A DNA stretch of 64,000 nt, taken from positions 59,706 to 123,705 of the forward strand of contig JABLYX010000005.1 in assembly GCA_018265615.1 (NCBI GenBank), read 5' to 3'. Origin of the DNA: Lentisphaeria bacterium (GTDB taxonomy: Bacteria > Verrucomicrobiota > Lentisphaeria > Victivallales > Victivallaceae). A program made the position numbers and the translations under genes. The notes beneath the pieces were generated by a model. That model did no database searches. It saw only the letters and a list, made by a program, of their open reading frames with translations, and had not been told where the DNA came from. Below, in pieces: positions 26,601 through 34,598 of this stretch (position 1 is the first letter of the stretch; each line of letters starts with the position of its first letter).

Positions 26601-27841
26601 CGCTTTATCAGTGCGGCTTCGCCCTGCAATATGCGCCGCTGATGCATTTTCGCGAGGGCAACGCCCAGCTTATCCTCTGCCAGCTCGATCTTTCGGGGCG
26701 GACCGAAGTGGAGCCGGAGGCGCTCCGCGTACTTGGAGATGCGCTTGAGCGTCTCGACCGCGCGCCCGCACCGGAAAACCGGCGGGTCGCCTGCCTCGGC
26801 GGGAGAGCGCAGGCGTTGTTGCGGCAGTTGAAAATTCCGTTCCAAAGCTCCGGCACGGACGCGGAGCTGCTGGTCGTCGGTCCCGGAGCTGAGATCCCGG
26901 CGGGGCTCGCGGAACGGATCGAACAGGGACTGAACGTCCTGGCGTTCGATCTTTCGGGGGAAGAGCTCTCGCGGATCCTGCCCGGACTCCGGACCGTGCG
27001 CGGCAGGTACTGCACCATGTTCCCTGAACTTGACGGTCACCCGGAATTCACCGGGCTCTCCGCCGCGGATATCGCATGGCGGGACGGACAGGAGTTCGAC
27101 GCCTTCAGCTCCGGCTCTCCGCTGTTCTCCGTGCGCCGCGGCCGGGGGCTCCTGGCCGTGTATCAGCTTCCGCCGTGGAAATTCGACGCGGCGGAGTTCT
27201 ACAACCGTGCGGTCACGCGGCGTTCGGCCTTCACGGCGGCGCGGCTGCTTTACAACCTCGGCGCGCCGTCGGAACCGGGGTTCATCCGGCTCCTGACCGG
27301 GAACATTACGCAGGCCGCGCCGCAGCTTCCCGCGGATGCGTGGAAATTCCGCGCCGACCCGGAGCAGCGCGGAATCCGGGAGAAATGGCATCTTGCCGCG
27401 ACGCCGATGCGGAGTCGCGAATGGCTGCCGATCAGCGTGGAACGCCATTTTCAGCATCAGCTCCCGAAGCTTGCGAAGTATAACGGACACTATTTCTACC
27501 GGCTGGAATTCAACCTCACGCCGGAGGAGCTCCGGCAGATGCGCGGCACGCTGCACATCGGCCCCGTGGACGACGAATCCTGGATCTACCTGAACGATGC
27601 GCTTCTCGGTGAAGTGACCGCAAAGAGCCATCCGGACGGCTACTGGCGGGAGCCGCGTTCGTACCGGGTGACGCCGGAGCAGTTCCGGGCCGGCAGGAAT
27701 GTCCTGGTCATTCACGGCAACGACATCCGCCAGACCGGAGGGCTTTCGGGCGCGCCCGGCTTCGTTCCCGATGAGAAACCGGGATTCTACACGGATGTTC
27801 CGGTTGCCGGGGATCATCCCTACCGCTATTACCGCTGGTGA
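23675..27841 (+). CDS. Giant secreted GH2-like protein with altered acid/base residue (cassette C)
   Basis: 1388 residues, signal peptide MKHLILTLLLSASAAFSAS. Domains in order: GH2 sugar-binding sandwich (about 45-205; LNGYWEFQPA, WFRREVEIPESW), immunoglobulin-like domain (210-310), and TIM barrel (310-650) opening with FGFREFYTAGRDFYLNGRKI. The barrel has VMYAMNHN in place of the GH2 acid/base motif, giving Asn443 where Glu is expected; the nucleophile candidate Glu540 in FFVEWG remains. A GATase-like region (about 820-1130) has ILVLEQSADTLERLGI. A C-terminal jelly roll (about 1230-1370) holds HIGPVDDESWIYLND and NVLVIHGND. The last residues HPYRYYRW match the tails of the proteins ending at 62088 and 9411. 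Typical GH2 enzymes are 600-1100 residues. The substrate is unknown; an acetylated glycan fits the esterase next door. Confidence 0.82.
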   Translation: MKHLILTLLLSASAAFSASPLNLSREELFSLADAYRESSGTRERICLNGYWEFQPAAAGDRIPPAEKWGYFLLPGSWTTSLGSRKLHITPQQKKELKDRAWFRREVEIPESWRGRRILLDTDLVQTQAQVFVDGRAAGELFYPGGEFELTTLVEPGRRHEIALLVSAPPGSEKGVYMAPGRIIPANSKPDNMGILGDLYLVSRPKEHAVGDVHVITSFRRKSITFDTGFANLAAGKYRLRCEVKKEGRTVRSFTSALFTADGSPEFRFSFGGRWEDPELWDTDAPENLYTAGITLLDASGRVLDVFLPEEFGFREFYTAGRDFYLNGRKIHLRAFTSFYVGRLFPATEERVGAMCRTARSAGYNFMICGNYNYNPGRFSYYGSLHRVASKLGMLSSVTLPHFSAFDRRLHDPAVAAEYRRQSAYIIRKLQNIPGAVMYAMNHNAMGYRGDQNPLLLGQRKAPAPEDLRNVPADFPRRQGKIAETIARELDPSRPVYHHSGARLGDVYTVNCYLNWIPDQERSDYLETWEAKGDMPLFFVEWGLPHVASWSSYRGPEFIWSCRAVQAAWIDEYNSMILGEEAYRPDAAKLAFLKTQEKALKGNTPVNYNVLGGNTVVAFLDDVHKVRAALLRSHIRDMRARGISGILPWDQGSFWTQQGEVRNRPNPLSSVMVKRPGIVDEVVVARGGALGDPLNSFELSPTGEALAESFREELGWIGGRADEFTEKSHSYRPGETVRKSLVMLNDTRQTKQVKWRWRSPELRLEREGVASIEPGGRVIEPVEFALPGGYEGETVTLEAEFSSGCRDRFEIEVASFRRIRLGNALGVFDPEGTASPLLKQLGVPFRPVRSERDMGGIGLFIVGRNALGRLPFDLSAHLGRGVRILVLEQSADTLERLGIRCAEYAARTLFPVGRGRMLRDWRGAGTALPAYYPDLLPTDEPKFKWQGFSGTRVWRAGNRGTVASVLPEKPPVGDWMPLYQCGFALQYAPLMHFREGNAQLILCQLDLSGRTEVEPEALRVLGDALERLDRAPAPENRRVACLGGRAQALLRQLKIPFQSSGTDAELLVVGPGAEIPAGLAERIEQGLNVLAFDLSGEELSRILPGLRTVRGRYCTMFPELDGHPEFTGLSAADIAWRDGQEFDAFSSGSPLFSVRRGRGLLAVYQLPPWKFDAAEFYNRAVTRRSAFTAARLLYNLGAPSEPGFIRLLTGNITQAAPQLPADAWKFRADPEQRGIREKWHLAATPMRSREWLPISVERHFQHQLPKLAKYNGHYFYRLEFNLTPEELRQMRGTLHIGPVDDESWIYLNDALLGEVTAKSHPDGYWREPRSYRVTPEQFRAGRNVLVIHGNDIRQTGGLSGAPGFVPDEKPGFYTDVPVAGDHPYRYYRW

Positions 27842-27856
27842 CGGAAAGGAGTACTT

Positions 27857-29380
27857 ATGAAACTGTTGGCGATTCTGTCCTGTCTGATCCTCTGCTGTGC
27901 CGTGATGGCGCAGGAGATTTCCGTCTTTCAGGTTTTCGGAGATAATATGGTGCTTCAGCACGGCAGGCCGGTCCGTGTTTCGGGCCGGGCGGAGCCGGGG
28001 ACGGCCGTGCGCATCGAGCTGGCCGGAAGGGTCTGCGAGGTTCGTGCGGGCCGCGACGGCATCTGGCGCGGCGAGCTCCCGGCGATGCCTCCCGGCGGCC
28101 CGCACGAGTTGAACGTGAACGGCAGGATATTCCGCAACGTGATGTTCGGAGAAGTCTGGATCTGTTCCGGGCAGTCGAATATGGAGGTCAGGCTGCATGA
28201 GGTGCACAGCGCGGAGCGTGAGATTGCCGCGATGAACCTTCCCGGCGTCCGGCTCTTTCAGGGGAATGTCTATTGGGCGAGCGCAACGCCGCTCGACGAT
28301 TTTCCGCGCGCTCCGCGCTGGAGCGTCTGCACGCCGGAAACCGCGCGGAACTTCTCCGCAATCGCCTGTTTTTTCGCGCAGCATCTGAACCGGGAGCTCG
28401 GAATTCCGGTCGGCGTCATCAGCGTCAACTGGGGCGGCTCGCGGATCGAACCGTGGATTTCGCTTTACGGCTTCGAGACCACTCCCGCCCTTCAGGCGGA
28501 ATACCGCTTCGCCGCCGCGAAAATCGCCGGGAGCAGGATGAACCGCGAACTGACCGCCCGCTATCTCGAAGAACTCGCGCAGTGGCGGAACACGGCGGAG
28601 CGGGAGGCCGCTTCGGGCAGGCTCCTGGCGCCCCCGCCCGACTATCCTGAGGAACTGCGCCCCTATGTGATGAAAGGAGCCGGTTACCACCAGAAGCCGA
28701 CGCTGCTGTTCAATTCGATGATATCCCCGCTTCGCAGCATCGCTTTCCGGGGCGTACTCTGGTATCAGGGGGAGTCGAACTATACCGAAGGGATGCTCTA
28801 TCGCGAAAAGATGAAAGCGCTGGCCGCTTCCTGGCGGCATGAGTTCGGTATGCCCGGGCTGCCGTTCTATTTCGCGCAGCTCGCACCCTACATCTACAAA
28901 GGCAGCGGGTATGAGCTGCCCGCGCTGTGGGAGGCGCAGCAGGCATTTGCCGATGAGGATCCGCATGCGCATATGGCGGTGCTGACCGATCTCGGCGAAT
29001 TACGCAACATCCACCCGAAGAACAAGCGCGAGGTCGGGATCCGTCTCGCGGAGCTCGCGCTGCAGTACGAGTACGGCAGGAGGTCCGACGCCGAATTTCC
29101 GCTCTGTGAGAGTTGCCGGATCGACGGGAACAGGGTGATCGTGAAATTCCGCAACACCCGTGGGCTGCACACTGTGGACGGCAAAGCGCCGTCCTGCTTC
29201 GAGATCGCCGGAAAGGACGGCGTGTTCCATTCCGCCGCCGCCGTCATCGACGGCGCGGAGGTCGTCCTGACCGCCTCGAAGGTTCCGAAGCCGGAACGGG
29301 TGCGGTTCGGCTATCACCAGACGGCCGATCCGAACCTGCGCGGCGCGAACGGGCTTCCGGCCGGACCGTTTTCCCGCTGA
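27857..29380 (+). CDS. Sialate O-acetylesterase-like SGNH esterase, secreted
   Basis: 507 residues with a signal peptide (MKLLAILSCLILCCAVMAQ). Layout is that of the SIAE family: a split jelly-roll (ISVFQVFGDNMVLQHGRPVR) around an SGNH catalytic core. The nucleophile block is ICSGQSNME (Ser107), the Gly/Glu block is LWYQGESNY, and the His block is RNIHPKNK. NWGGSRIEPWIS matches the conserved WGGT-x-IE-xW motif. It removes O-acetyl groups from sugars, not necessarily sialic acid. It is 15 nt after the GH2-like gene with AAAGGAG upstream, so it is the last gene of cassette C and suggests an acetylated polysaccharide target. Convergent with the regulator ending at 29414. Confidence 0.9.
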   Translation: MKLLAILSCLILCCAVMAQEISVFQVFGDNMVLQHGRPVRVSGRAEPGTAVRIELAGRVCEVRAGRDGIWRGELPAMPPGGPHELNVNGRIFRNVMFGEVWICSGQSNMEVRLHEVHSAEREIAAMNLPGVRLFQGNVYWASATPLDDFPRAPRWSVCTPETARNFSAIACFFAQHLNRELGIPVGVISVNWGGSRIEPWISLYGFETTPALQAEYRFAAAKIAGSRMNRELTARYLEELAQWRNTAEREAASGRLLAPPPDYPEELRPYVMKGAGYHQKPTLLFNSMISPLRSIAFRGVLWYQGESNYTEGMLYREKMKALAASWRHEFGMPGLPFYFAQLAPYIYKGSGYELPALWEAQQAFADEDPHAHMAVLTDLGELRNIHPKNKREVGIRLAELALQYEYGRRSDAEFPLCESCRIDGNRVIVKFRNTRGLHTVDGKAPSCFEIAGKDGVFHSAAAVIDGAEVVLTASKVPKPERVRFGYHQTADPNLRGANGLPAGPFSR

Positions 29381-29413
29381 CGGTTGCCGCTCCGGTTCCG
29401 GGAGCGTGCGGAA

Positions 29414-30418
29414 TCAGCAGATGAAGCGCGAGGGGAGGACGGTTCGGTCGGAGGAGATGTCGCCGCGCATCCGTGTGACGAGCAGCCGGGCGGCGGCTTC
29501 TCCGGCGGCGCGGCGCGGCAGGGCGACGGTCGGCCAGGCCGCGAACGCAAGTCCGTCGCAGCCGACTACCGGAAGCCGCACGCCGCACTCCTTCAGGACC
29601 TTTTCGACATATGGAACCTGGTGGTCGCCGGCGACGAAGACCGCGTCGGGCGTTGCGCGTGAAAGCAGGCTCCGCAATGCTCCTCCGGCTGCTTCCGGCA
29701 GGGGGCGCGTATGTTCGGCCAGGGCGGGGTCAAAGACGCCGAGCGACTCCAGTGCTCTCCGCCAGGCGTGAAACTTGTTCAGCAGTTTCGGGTTGAAGTC
29801 ATTCCCGGTCTCCCCGAGGAACGCGATGCGGCGGCAGCCGCGCTTCACGAGGAAGGCCATCGCTTCACGGATTCCGGGCTCGTAGTCGAAAAATACCTGC
29901 GGGAACTCCGGGTCGTCGATTTCGTCGCCCGCGCTGACCGCCGGGACATTCTGCTGCCGGACCAGCTCGAGGAAACGCGGATGCGTGATGCCGAGCAGCA
30001 GCTTCCCCTCGGTCGGGCTGAAACGGAAATCGTCGAGCAGCAACTGCCCGGCTTCATCGGCCTGAAGCTGGGTCAGCACGGGGCGGAACCCCGCATCGAG
30101 CAGCCCCGTGATGCAGCCGTTCCAGATTTCGCCCCAGAACGGATGATCGAAGAGTGCGGAATAACCCTCGAACAGCACCTCGACCTGCCGGTCGCCCGCC
30201 GCACGGGAGACGACGAAGGTTCCGACGCCGCGTTTGCGCGCGAGCCGCCCGGCTTCGACAAGCTGGTTGATCGCCTTGTTGATCGTTTTGATGTTGACTC
30301 CGAACTCCGCGGCCAGAGCCGAGCCGACCGGAAAGCCGGAGGAGTAGACGCCGTCATCGAGCCTCCGCTCGATTTCGGCGACGATATCGCCCTGCTTGTA
30401 GACGGCTCCCCGGCTCAC
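29414..30418 (-). CDS. GntR-type HTH regulator with LacI-like effector domain (cassette D)
   Basis: 334 residues from the GTG at 30418, chosen because that codon overlaps the TGA of the alpha-galactosidase gene (GTGA) and GGGAG lies 8 nt upstream; the open frame continues 29 codons further into the upstream gene but has GC-skewed filler sequence. The N-terminal winged HTH is GntR-like (AEFGVNIKTINKAINQLVEA, GVGTFV). The rest is a periplasmic-binding-protein-like domain (HPFWGEIWNGCITGLLDAGF, KRGCRRIAFLGETG, PDAVFVAGDHQV, LPVVGCDGLAFAAWPTV). It terminates the intracellular operon D, so it is produced together with its presumed targets. A repressor of that operon is the simplest guess. Confidence 0.87.
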   Translation of the reverse strand: MSRGAVYKQGDIVAEIERRLDDGVYSSGFPVGSALAAEFGVNIKTINKAINQLVEAGRLARKRGVGTFVVSRAAGDRQVEVLFEGYSALFDHPFWGEIWNGCITGLLDAGFRPVLTQLQADEAGQLLLDDFRFSPTEGKLLLGITHPRFLELVRQQNVPAVSAGDEIDDPEFPQVFFDYEPGIREAMAFLVKRGCRRIAFLGETGNDFNPKLLNKFHAWRRALESLGVFDPALAEHTRPLPEAAGGALRSLLSRATPDAVFVAGDHQVPYVEKVLKECGVRLPVVGCDGLAFAAWPTVALPRRAAGEAAARLLVTRMRGDISSDRTVLPSRFIC

Positions 30419-32349
30419 TGCGTGCTCCCGAAGAAGAGGCGGCAGCCGTGCGGCGGCACGGTGCGAGAGAGCTCCCCGGAGCTCTGAACGCACTCCCCGC
30501 CCCAATGCTCGCGGTATACGCCCGCTTCGCAGCGGCAGGAGATTGTGCGCGGTTCGTCTTCGAAGTTGAAGAAGCCGTAGACCGGCGCGCCGGTTTCGGA
30601 GAACCGCCCGTACAGGACTGACGGGACCGTGCTTTCACGGAAGTCGAGCGGACGCACGTCTTCAAAGGCGTCGGTGCGCCTGAGCAGCAGCTTCGAAAGC
30701 TCCGCGCGCTCCGGCGCGAGCGTTTCGAACCGGTCGCAGAGCAGCGTGAGGCCGCCCGCCATCCACAGTACGGAGGTCCAGAGCCGGATCTCCTCTTCGT
30801 TGAGCTTGTTGTTGTCAAGCCGCGCGATATGGACGTCCGGGTCGTTAAGCCAGACATTGCGGTGCATGTAGATGCGGTTCAGCACATTGCGGCAGACGTT
30901 CGGAACCGTGGGGGCTTCCGCGTAGATCTCGCGGTTCTCCGGCTGCCAGTAGGGCGTGATGTCCGTGCCGATCCGCTCTGCGTCGACCAGTCCGGCCGAA
31001 GCGCCGAGAAGCGTCGTGCAGCCGAGGATGAACCGCTCGCTGCCGAAGCCGTCACGGATCGCCTGGAGCCCCCGGCGCAGCGCCTGCACACGGGTTGCCT
31101 TCGGGTCGTGATAGCGGCCGTCCTTCACTGTTCCGGCGTACATCATGAAGTCGAGCTTCACATACTCGTAGCCGGTTTCCGCGAGCAGCCGGAACACGTT
31201 GCGCAGATACGCCTGCGCGCCGGGATGCGTTCCGTCGAGGATCGCGACGCGGTTGCCGCGCCATTCGGTTGTCCATGCGATTTCCCCGGCGGAGTTGTGC
31301 ACGACCCACTCCGGGTGTTCGACGATCAGCCCCGCGCGTTCTTCGACCATGAACGGAGCCAGCCAGATGCCGGGCTTCAACCCCGCTTTCCTGATCTCCT
31401 GCGCGAGGAAACCGATCCCATGAGGGAACTTGTCGTTCGCGGTCAGCCAGTCGCTGAGCGCGGCCTCATAGCCGTCGTCGATCTGCACGTATTCGAGTGG
31501 ATACTCCTCATGGTGGTCCCGTATATACGCAACGTTTTCGAGGACGTCCACCTCGGTCACTTTCGAGAAATAGTAATACCAGCTGCACCAGCCGGTCGGC
31601 GTATGGTTCCACCGGCGCGCCTGCATGCGTTCGCCCCAGAGCCCGGCGTAGCGTCGCAGCAGCGCATACGGCTCCTCTCCGGCCATGAGGAGCAGCTCTT
31701 CCGCCCGGAACCGCTCGCCCGGGTCGAGCCGGATATCGTCGCCGCAGCAGACCGCGTCGAATAAGGCCGGCTGCGCTTCACCCAGTTCGATTTCAAAGCG
31801 GCAGACGCAGCCGGCCGTCGTGACGAACCCGGCGAGCAGCGAGTCACGCCTTCTTTCCGGCATCAGCACGGTCACATACTCCGAGGTGAACCGGTTCGGC
31901 TTCGGCGGTTCGTACCGCTCCGGCGCCGATGCGGCAAACGCGAGATAATCGGGGTCGCAGCGGAAATCGGCGTCGCCCCATCCTGCGGAGCCGCAGGCGC
32001 TGGCCATGGTCCACCCTTCGCGGTAGATGCGCAGCTCCGGGCCCGGAACGGCGGCGAGATCCTCCCCCGCCATCCGCGTCCAGCGCAGGTCGCGGATTGT
32101 GACGGGAGAGTTCCCCCGGTTTATGCACTCCGCTTCGAGCCGGACGGTATCGCCGCCGGTGCGGAACCGGGCGAGGAATGCGATCCCCGGTGCTTCCGCC
32201 GCGAATTCTCCCGGCGCGGTTTCGCGCCAGCCGGATGCCGGAAGCCTCTGTTCGCCGATGCAGGCCGAGAGCCGGAAATCCGCCAGAAACGGCATACTGC
32301 TGCCGGGAAGCCCGATCCGGAATCCGCTCCGGTCTGCTGCAAGTTCCAT
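30415..32349 (-). CDS. GH36 alpha-galactosidase (melibiase-like), cytoplasmic
   Basis: 644 residues from the ATG at 32349, where GGGAG stands 8 nt upstream; an ATG eight codons earlier overlaps the preceding gene and has no site. There is no signal peptide. The N-terminal beta-sandwich covers about 1-235 and the barrel 240-540. GH36 motifs are clear: GWCSWYYYFSKV, YVQIDDGYE, the nucleophile YVKLDFMMY (Asp400) and acid/base RIGTDI (Asp463), followed by LNDPDVHIARLDNN. It should release terminal alpha-galactose inside the cell. It is the fourth gene of operon D, 13 nt after the GH57-like gene and overlapping the regulator by 4 nt. Related GH36 members can act on other alpha-glycosides. Confidence 0.9.
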   Translation of the reverse strand: MELAADRSGFRIGLPGSSMPFLADFRLSACIGEQRLPASGWRETAPGEFAAEAPGIAFLARFRTGGDTVRLEAECINRGNSPVTIRDLRWTRMAGEDLAAVPGPELRIYREGWTMASACGSAGWGDADFRCDPDYLAFAASAPERYEPPKPNRFTSEYVTVLMPERRRDSLLAGFVTTAGCVCRFEIELGEAQPALFDAVCCGDDIRLDPGERFRAEELLLMAGEEPYALLRRYAGLWGERMQARRWNHTPTGWCSWYYYFSKVTEVDVLENVAYIRDHHEEYPLEYVQIDDGYEAALSDWLTANDKFPHGIGFLAQEIRKAGLKPGIWLAPFMVEERAGLIVEHPEWVVHNSAGEIAWTTEWRGNRVAILDGTHPGAQAYLRNVFRLLAETGYEYVKLDFMMYAGTVKDGRYHDPKATRVQALRRGLQAIRDGFGSERFILGCTTLLGASAGLVDAERIGTDITPYWQPENREIYAEAPTVPNVCRNVLNRIYMHRNVWLNDPDVHIARLDNNKLNEEEIRLWTSVLWMAGGLTLLCDRFETLAPERAELSKLLLRRTDAFEDVRPLDFRESTVPSVLYGRFSETGAPVYGFFNFEDEPRTISCRCEAGVYREHWGGECVQSSGELSRTVPPHGCRLFFGSTQ

Positions 32350-32362
32350 TTTGCGTCTCCCG

Positions 32363-33745
32363 TTATTTTTCACCGAAATATTCGCGCTGCATGAGAATCT
32401 CTTCGATGCAGCGGATCTGGGTCTTCATGAGTCCCGGAGAATATAATGCGCGGAGGTCCGCAATTCCACCGTTCTGCATCGCTTTTTCGATTTTTCCGTT
32501 CGCGGCATAGAGGTCGTCGAGCGTTTCGCGGACGTTGAACCGCCCCGGCGAAGTAGGCAGCGGGGGCCAGCGCGAGTCCGAAACCCACGCGCTCGTCAGT
32601 GCCTTGAACGCCTCGTCGAGTTCGCTGCGGTCGCCGAGCCGTTTGCGCAGCAGCGCGATGCCGTCGAACACTGAGCGGCAGACCGGGTCGAGCAGCCGGG
32701 AGTATTCGGTGTTCGCCCACGCCTTCGCCGTGCCGCCGTGCCAGGCGACGCCGTTCTCAATATGTTCGATATAGTCGTTACGGATCAGCGCATCGGCGGC
32801 GGCGATCACTTCGGAGGGGGTCGCAAGCTCATAACCGAGTGTTCCGGCGATATCGAGCAGCTCGCGGAATCGCCCCACGCTCGCGGGCTCCGGTTCGAAG
32901 AAGCGCGCCTGGTTGAACTGCTTCACATAGAAATAGGCGGAACTCCCGATGTACTCAGCATCCTCGGCATACGGCATGATGAAGCTGCCGGAGCCCGCGA
33001 TGCGCTGCTTCCAGTTTTCGAGCATCGTGCGGATCTCGCCGCTCGAAACCGGGTCCTTGCGCATTCCCTCGGTCGCGCCCATCAGGTACCAGAGCATCGG
33101 GTTCGCCATGCAGTCCGAGCGGAAGATCATTTTAAGGCCGTTCGGCGCCTCCGACGGGTTCGTAAGGTAGCGCAGGTACTCCGGCTTATCCTTGATGTAC
33201 TCCTCGATCTTGAAGAGATGGTTCTTGTTGCTGTGGCCCTGGACGTCGTAGGTGAGCCCGGTCGCTTCGCGGATTTCGGGGAACGAGAGGAAGAAGCTGT
33301 CCGCGTCCATCACAAGCGACTTGAAGCCCGCCTCGCGGTAGATTTCCGGCAGGAACGACGCCCAGCCGCACTCCGGGTTCCACCCCGTCGACGGTCGCAC
33401 GCCGGTGTACTTCTCCCATGCGTCGAGCCCGTGCCTGAGCGTGTCGAGGCCGACCTCCGGCGGGATGTTCGTGAGCATCACGTGGATGAACGGCGAACCG
33501 ACCGGCTCAATCTGCCCCTTCCGGACGAGGTCGCGCAGCAGCGCGAGCACCTCCGGCGCCTCCTCCGCCATGACTTCGAGCGTGCGGCCCGAAGCTTCGA
33601 ACGCGATTTTGTATCCGCCGTCGCGCACAAGCTCGAAAAGCGGGCGGTACGAGTTCTCGCACACCCACCGCCTCCGGGCGGGATCGAGCTGGGAGTACTG
33701 AATGTTCGCGTGCGGCATGAAAATGATCTGCGGTTTCTTCGGCAT
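32363..33745 (-). CDS. GH57-like glycoside hydrolase or transglycosidase
   Basis: 460 residues, no signal peptide. The first strand motif IIFMPHANIQY corresponds to the His motif of GH57. STGWNPECGWASFLPEIYRE (Glu125) matches the WxPE nucleophile region, and FIMPYAEDAEYIG (Asp262) matches the catalytic Asp region. GH57 enzymes (amylopullulanases, branching enzymes, alpha-galactosidases, 4-alpha-glucanotransferases) work on alpha-linked sugars. A GH38 or polysaccharide-deacetylase-like seven-stranded barrel is the alternative reading. It lies 21 nt after the isomerase-like gene and 13 nt before the GH36 gene. Confidence 0.7.
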   Translation of the reverse strand: MPKKPQIIFMPHANIQYSQLDPARRRWVCENSYRPLFELVRDGGYKIAFEASGRTLEVMAEEAPEVLALLRDLVRKGQIEPVGSPFIHVMLTNIPPEVGLDTLRHGLDAWEKYTGVRPSTGWNPECGWASFLPEIYREAGFKSLVMDADSFFLSFPEIREATGLTYDVQGHSNKNHLFKIEEYIKDKPEYLRYLTNPSEAPNGLKMIFRSDCMANPMLWYLMGATEGMRKDPVSSGEIRTMLENWKQRIAGSGSFIMPYAEDAEYIGSSAYFYVKQFNQARFFEPEPASVGRFRELLDIAGTLGYELATPSEVIAAADALIRNDYIEHIENGVAWHGGTAKAWANTEYSRLLDPVCRSVFDGIALLRKRLGDRSELDEAFKALTSAWVSDSRWPPLPTSPGRFNVRETLDDLYAANGKIEKAMQNGGIADLRALYSPGLMKTQIRCIEEILMQREYFGEK

Positions 33746-33766
33746 ATGAAAATCCTCTGTGGTTGT

Positions 33767-34597
33767 TTATTCGTTTTCTTTCAGGAAATGCAGCGAACGG
33801 CGCAGGCCGTCCTCCACGTCGGCCGGCAGCTCATACTCGATGAGCGCCGGGCCGTCATAGCTGCGCAGCTCCGCCATCAGCGCTTTCCAGTCGAGCCGCC
33901 CTTCGCCGCAGCCGGCCGGGACGACGCCGCCCGGGACATCCCTGAAATCCTTCAGGTGTACGAGGTTGATCCGGTCGCGGAACAGCGTGAACCAGCGCTC
34001 CGGGGCGGCCTCTCCGACCGCCGCGAGATTTGCGGGGTCGAAGTTCATCCCGACCTCTTCCGCCGGGAGCGCGTCGAGAATCGTCCGCATCGTGTCGCAG
34101 CGCGTCGACACCGAATGTACATGATGCAGCGCACCGCCGGAGCACACCACGCCTCCGTGCGTTTCGATCGAGAGTTGCACGCCGGTTCCTTTCGCGTGCT
34201 TCGCCGCCTGCCGCAGCGCTTCGGCCATGCGGTCGAACCGTTCGCCGTAAACAAGGCTGTCGGAGCTGAAGCCGGCGAAGATGCGCAGCACTTTGATTCC
34301 GGTTCCGGCCGCGATGTCGACGGCCCGCTTCACCTTGTCGAGCGATTCGCGGACCGCTTCGGCGGATTCCCGGGTGAAGTCGTTTCCGGTACAGCCGCAA
34401 TCCGGACGCACGCCGTACTTTGCGCAGAGCTCCTTCACCCGCGCGATTTCCGCCGCGCCTGCGTCGAGCTGCAGGAAATCGCGATCACAGTTCGCGATCG
34501 AAAGCTCAAGCAGGTGTACATCCATCGCCTGTGCGAGCTTCAACTGTTCCTCGAGCGGGAGCTCGCGGAGCCCCCATGCCGCGTGACCGTATTCCAT
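33767..34597 (-). CDS. Sugar phosphate isomerase/epimerase-like TIM barrel (AP-endonuclease-2 superfamily)
   Basis: 276 residues. The fold is the xylose-isomerase-like barrel: HLLELSIANCD, CTGNDFTRESAEAVRES, IKVLRIFAGF, VQLSIETHGGVVCSGG with the metal-binding Glu, VGMNFDPANLAAVG with Asp, INLVHLKDFRDVPGG with His-x-x-Asp, and PALIEYELP with the last Glu. The metal ligands expected of this family are therefore present. The ATG is one nt after the stop of the dehydrogenase gene, so the pair is tightly coupled. Proteins of this superfamily partner with oxidoreductases in the catabolism of inositols, rare sugars and 3-keto-glycosides, which fits the neighbours. Confidence 0.85.
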   Translation of the reverse strand: MEYGHAAWGLRELPLEEQLKLAQAMDVHLLELSIANCDRDFLQLDAGAAEIARVKELCAKYGVRPDCGCTGNDFTRESAEAVRESLDKVKRAVDIAAGTGIKVLRIFAGFSSDSLVYGERFDRMAEALRQAAKHAKGTGVQLSIETHGGVVCSGGALHHVHSVSTRCDTMRTILDALPAEEVGMNFDPANLAAVGEAAPERWFTLFRDRINLVHLKDFRDVPGGVVPAGCGEGRLDWKALMAELRSYDGPALIEYELPADVEDGLRRSLHFLKENE

Positions 34598-34598
34598 T

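Noticed and set aside
26219..28972. 917-codon open frame on the minus strand
   Set aside because: Crosses two well-supported plus-strand genes (GH2-like protein and esterase) and shows no family pattern.
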